Below, one piece after another: positions 21,346 to 24,880 of a stretch of 24,880 nt of DNA. The notes beneath the pieces were generated by a model, which did not search any database, was not told the DNA's origin, and worked only from the letters and a program-made list of their open reading frames with translations. The stretch is taken from contig MVAQ01000277.1 in assembly GCA_014825775.1 (NCBI GenBank), positions 1 through 24,880 of the forward strand. Direction: 5' to 3'. The translations under genes were made by a program, and so were the position numbers. The stretch is from Krasilnikovozyma curviuscula. Its lineage: Eukaryota; Basidiomycota; Tremellomycetes; Cystofilobasidiales; Mrakiaceae. How positions within the stretch are numbered: position 1 is the stretch's first letter; the number at the start of each line of letters is the position of its first letter.

Positions 21346-24300
21346 AGAAAACTCACGGTAGACACGTATGTAATCCACGTACATCGTCACTGGCCATAAA
21401 GAAGCCAAAGAATCGTAATCTATAGCGCCGAAATTCAAGGACAGAGCGAGATTCTGATGCAATTGTGCATAATGAATCGAGATGACGCGAGTGACATGTA
21501 GTAAGCGCAGTTATGAAGAGAGTCAGTATTGGAGTAATGTACGACTGTGACAGTTCCATAGAGAATTGATTTGAACAAAGAGACGTACGATAATGATGTA
21601 CATTGGTTCCTGAGGAACCGGACGAGCGGACACTCCAACCTGCGGGGAGGCTCCAAAACCGGCACCCTCATACGTCCACGCCTCGATGTCGTCGTTGAAC
21701 CAGGTGATTGATCCATCATATCCTGGCTGGTATTCAAAAGCGTAGATCGCGTAACATCCGTTGGGATTGCCTTTCGAATCCACTTGGTAACAGTCCTGGT
21801 TCGTTGTTGTGACACCTGAAGCAGTTTCCTGGTACACACCACCAGCATAAGAATTAATCTGAGTAATATCCGGGTTCTTGATATCCATGTAGGTTTTATT
21901 GGGCCAGATGTAGTAAGCCTAAACACCAGGGATAAGACATTAGATTCAATGCAACGGTAGTGTCATTTGATGTTGGAAAACCGAACTCACACTGGGAAGG
22001 GTGGAAACCAGTAAATGTCAAAGAGGGAACGGAGGAGAGGAGTTGTCACAACATAATGTTTGTTTATCAGTCTGGCTGCTTAAGATTTAATGAAGGGACA
22101 ACAGGAGAAAAAGAGAACTGACTTGAACGGGGCGAACTGCACACTCTGTGAGACTTGTCCAAGAAAAAGTTGGTTATCGGTTTGTGCTTCATAAAGATCG
22201 ATCTCTGTTGGTGAATTGAAAGGTCAGATTGGGGAGTTTGGACTCGACTTCGATGGCAAAAGCCACTGACCTGGAGCGCTTCTGCCGACCCAAGTTCCGT
22301 CGGAATGCTGAGAAATTTTTTGAAAATTAGATGGGGGGTAAAAACATCTACAAATAAGGAGAACAACTCACTTTCGGGCCAGGATGAGATCCATCGTTGA
22401 GATTCGGGCAAACGCATCGAGAGAGCCTTTGACCTGGATAGAAAGCATGAGCAACTACACGGAAGGAAAACGCACGTGTTGTACTAACCTGGCAGATAAG
22501 AAAGCTCGTAATTGGTCTTGGAATCCGTGCCGGACGTCATTGCAAGAGGTGGGAACTCATTTAGCGTCTGATTAGGCGCAGCTCCGACATCGCAACTGTC
22601 GTACTGTATGAGGAGAAACGAGATCAGATTGGAGACAAGACGATAGGCTAGGAGGAGATCAGAACTCACAGAATAAGGCCACATTCCGTCCAGTGTTCCA
22701 CCGTAGCCTGCTCTTCCCAAGTTGCCCATGGTCCACACTGCCAGTTTGACAAGAATTGTGAAGTATCTCAGTGAAAGGCAACGAGATGTCAATGAAGGAA
22801 CGATTCTGTACCTGCAGGCCAGAGGCCAAACACGGAGGCACGTCCAGGTAGTCTAGCGCGCGCTTCAAGTCTTCCACCGGTGAAGCAGAACCTATGTAGC
22901 GAGTGCGCGTGGGTGGGAAGGGTTCGTCAGCGGGTCAAGATCGAGGAGACAAGAAGGAGACGGAGGCAACTCACTTATTCCAACTTGAGATATGAGCCGA
23001 GATGTAGTCGAGGTCGTGATTTGAGTAAGGCATCATTGTGATCTGCAGTGCGCCGTCCTTGGTCGTGACCTGTCTGGGGTCATACCACTCCAGATCGCCT
23101 ATGAGACCCCCCAATACCTTGTTAGTTCACTATCAAATCTATTACAAAATTTAATTTGAGAAAAGACGGACCTGTAGACCACGCGTGGAGATCAACAGCT
23201 TCCCAGTATGGGTCATCACCTGGGTAGAACGTTCGACCCGCCGTTTCTGTTATGGGCACAACGGGCGGCGGCTCTTCGCATCAGTTCCAAATGATTCTCT
23301 CTAGATAGCAGGTGTACGAAATGAAACTCACCGAACTCATCTGAGAACACAAGCTCCCACGTCTCGCCGGTCTTGGCTACCATTGTCATAGCCGACGCGG
23401 GTGTCATTGGATCAACCAGCCCAAACGCTAATTGTCAACAAAGCGGCAGGTGGGGCGTCTCAGTAAGATGGCAGAATTCAAGTGTACGAGCGGGCCTAAA
23501 AAAAAAAGAACTCACAAGAGATGACAGCGGGGACCTGGCCAGATGCGTTCACACCCCCGAGGTTGAACGAGCCAGTCAGCGGCGCTTTCTTGCGAGTGTA
23601 GTGCGCGACGATGGGGTATCCCGCAAACCTACAGATAAAAACTGTCACTGACTGCCGCTGGAATATAATAAACTCTTATGGAGAAAAGAAAAATTGGGAC
23701 TCACAGCATGATCAGAGCCATGATCAGTAAGAAGAGGCAGCCTAGGTTGGCAATTCCTCTAGGGTTCATGAACGATCCGCCTCTGTCATTCTTCCGGTCG
23801 CGTTTCTGAAGCAGAGACGCAGTGAAAGGATAGGTTGTAAGTGAAAGATCAAAGAAATGGGAGAGAGAAATACGAAGTGGGAATCTCACGGGATCAGGAA
23901 TATGGAGATAGTCGTCTGGCTCTGGCCCTGCGCTCGCCAGTGATTCCTGCCAGATGGCCGGGTCGGACGGTAACGAATACTGCCACAGAAACCAGGAGTT
24001 TTCTAATGATCAGAAGGGGTTTATCGCAAAGGAGAGTGGAAGCGCTTACTCACTTTTTCAGAGACGGTGGGTGCCAGAGAGCTGTAGCTGTTGGAACTCG
24101 GCGGCCGCTGCTGATTCTGAGCAAAGGACTTTGGTAAGAGATTGGAAAAAATAAAAGATGAATCAGAGGCATCAGCAAGGAGATTTCCCGTGGGAGAGTT
24201 TCGGTCTGAGAAATGCGAAAGTGGTGGCAGAAATTAAGCATCGAGACACGCATGTCGCCCAAATTGAAAGTCCACTCGTGTTTGGGTGAATATGTATGGA

Positions 24301-24870
24301 TCCCTCATTCCGCTCGTTCGACCTTCCACCTACGTAAAGAGACCCCAAACAAAAAAAACCATAATTGGGAGGAAACAGGATGCTCACCCTGTTGCTTCCA
24401 AGACTGGTGACGGAATTTTGCGCAGAGTCGTTGTACGAGTGGCTGGGGAGAAAGCTGGTCTGGCTGCTGGCCGGAGAGCCGTGCATCTGAGGGTTGTAGA
24501 AGCCGTAGTCGTTGGCAGATGACACAGGCTGAGCTCCATAAGGGCTTGGATAAGGATTTGCGGCCAGGTTGCCGGGGCCACCAGCAGAGGGCTGGTTCGG
24601 GGCACCCAGAGGTGAAGGGACGTTCCTCTGTCTGGACCCTTTCCTGGAGTGGCCGGAGGACACTGAGGAGCTCTGGCTGCTTGCTTTCACGTAAGGCGAG
24701 GCTGCCTCTGTCGTCCTGTTGGAGGGCGAGGGGGAGGCGGATCGCTTGGTGGTGTTGGGCCTGCCTCCAGGCGGTGGGGGAGCGTCGGTGGACGAGTAGT
24801 GCGAGTTTCTGGAGGAGAAGGAGTAGTTGTTGGCCCCAGGAGGCTTGGTAGAGCCTGTGAGGAAAGGCAT
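20972..24870 (-). CDS. SKN1/KRE6-family beta-1,6-glucan synthesis protein, copy B (5' end near window edge)
   Basis: Nineteen exons give 726 residues: 24870-24388, 24116-24054, 23979-23890, 23805-23705, 23628-23516, 23427-23332, 23246-23172, 23098-22975, 22891-22812, 22737-22670, 22603-22489, 22433-22372, 22307-22271, 22204-22123, 21991 (one base), 21918-21589, 21453-21357, 21257-21160, 21037-20972. The architecture matches copy A: a long Ser/Pro/Gly-rich cytosolic tail, KRDRKNDRGGSFMNPRGIANL, one membrane segment (about 233-250), then the GH16-like domain with EIDLYE (E503, D505, E508), WTMGNLG, YDSCDVGAAPNQT and ending ANNLTGSC. Shared blocks with copy A include LAPTVSEK and SARPVP. The ATG at 24870 is the first visible; only ten bases lie upstream, so an earlier start is possible. 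A 30-A tract lies in the intron after 21357. Confidence 0.9.
21315..21344. repeat. A30 homopolymer (T30 on the gene strand) inside a KRE6-like B intron
   Basis: Thirty consecutive A on the plus strand, hence T on the coding strand of copy B, start about 13 bases downstream of the GTGAGT donor. The CTAAC branch point and CAG acceptor follow normally, so the tract need not disturb splicing. Such runs are length-unstable in sequencing and in vivo. Confidence 0.9.
21991..21991 (-). other. Candidate single-nucleotide exon in KRE6-like B
   Basis: On the minus strand the bases read CTTCCCAG, T, GTGAGT: a strong acceptor, one base, then a perfect donor. The upstream exon ends TTC AA and the downstream exon begins GCT TAC, so one extra base (T, completing AAT = Asn) is needed to keep frame. 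This gives FN-AYY where copy A has FN-AQY. The flanking introns would be 131 and 72 nt. Confidence 0.55.
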
Positions 24871-24880
24871 CGCAGACCGA

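Overview
The window is nuclear DNA of an intron-rich fungus, most likely a basidiomycete of the Tremellomycetes (Cryptococcus/Kwoniella/Tremella type). Evidence: every gene is broken by short introns, mostly 50-110 nt, with GTNNGN donors, CTAAC/TTGAC-like branch points and YAG acceptors. Genes are closely packed on both strands, and the proteins are typically fungal (DASH subunit, SKN1/KRE6 glucan proteins). I assembled every gene by hand from splice signals and reading phase. For nine of the ten genes the exon lengths sum to an exact multiple of three through to a stop; the tenth (positions 1-801) enters from outside the window.

Layout. Positions 1-801 (+): 3' part of a GRE2-like NAD(P)-dependent reductase. 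1195-2082 (+): DASH/Dam1 subunit Spc19. 2411-3794 (+): disordered KEN-box protein. 4419-5361 (+): secreted DUF3455 protein. 9553-5650 (-): 1072-residue protein with an H2A-like histone-fold segment and a disordered tail. 11467-10737 (-): small TIGR04076-family protein. 13320-11708 (-): inosine/uridine-type nucleoside hydrolase. 15624-13765 (-): type I protein arginine methyltransferase (RMT1/HMT1/PRMT1). 16732-20604 (+) and 24870-20972 (-): two SKN1/KRE6 beta-1,6-glucan synthesis proteins lying tail to tail, 367 bp apart. The second may start beyond the right edge.

How the genes relate. This is ordinary housekeeping chromosome, with no transposon, CRISPR or secondary-metabolite cluster seen. 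Two local groupings stand out. SPC19 and the KEN-box gene are adjacent, and each carries the same 10-base TTCGACGCGA (MCB-like core) 140-170 bp upstream of its start, which suggests shared cell-cycle control. The KRE6-like pair is an inverted duplication whose copies have diverged strongly in gene structure (27 versus 19 exons).

The most unusual content is splicing. There are three 8-nt exons (one in RMT1, two in KRE6-like A), exons of 10, 14, 17, 17, 18 and 20 nt, a candidate single-nucleotide exon in KRE6-like B, a frame-required GC-AG intron with a GT donor 4 nt away, and a stop codon that overlaps a splice donor in RMT1. All of these rest on frame, splice consensus and paralog or family comparison. 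None has been checked against RNA.
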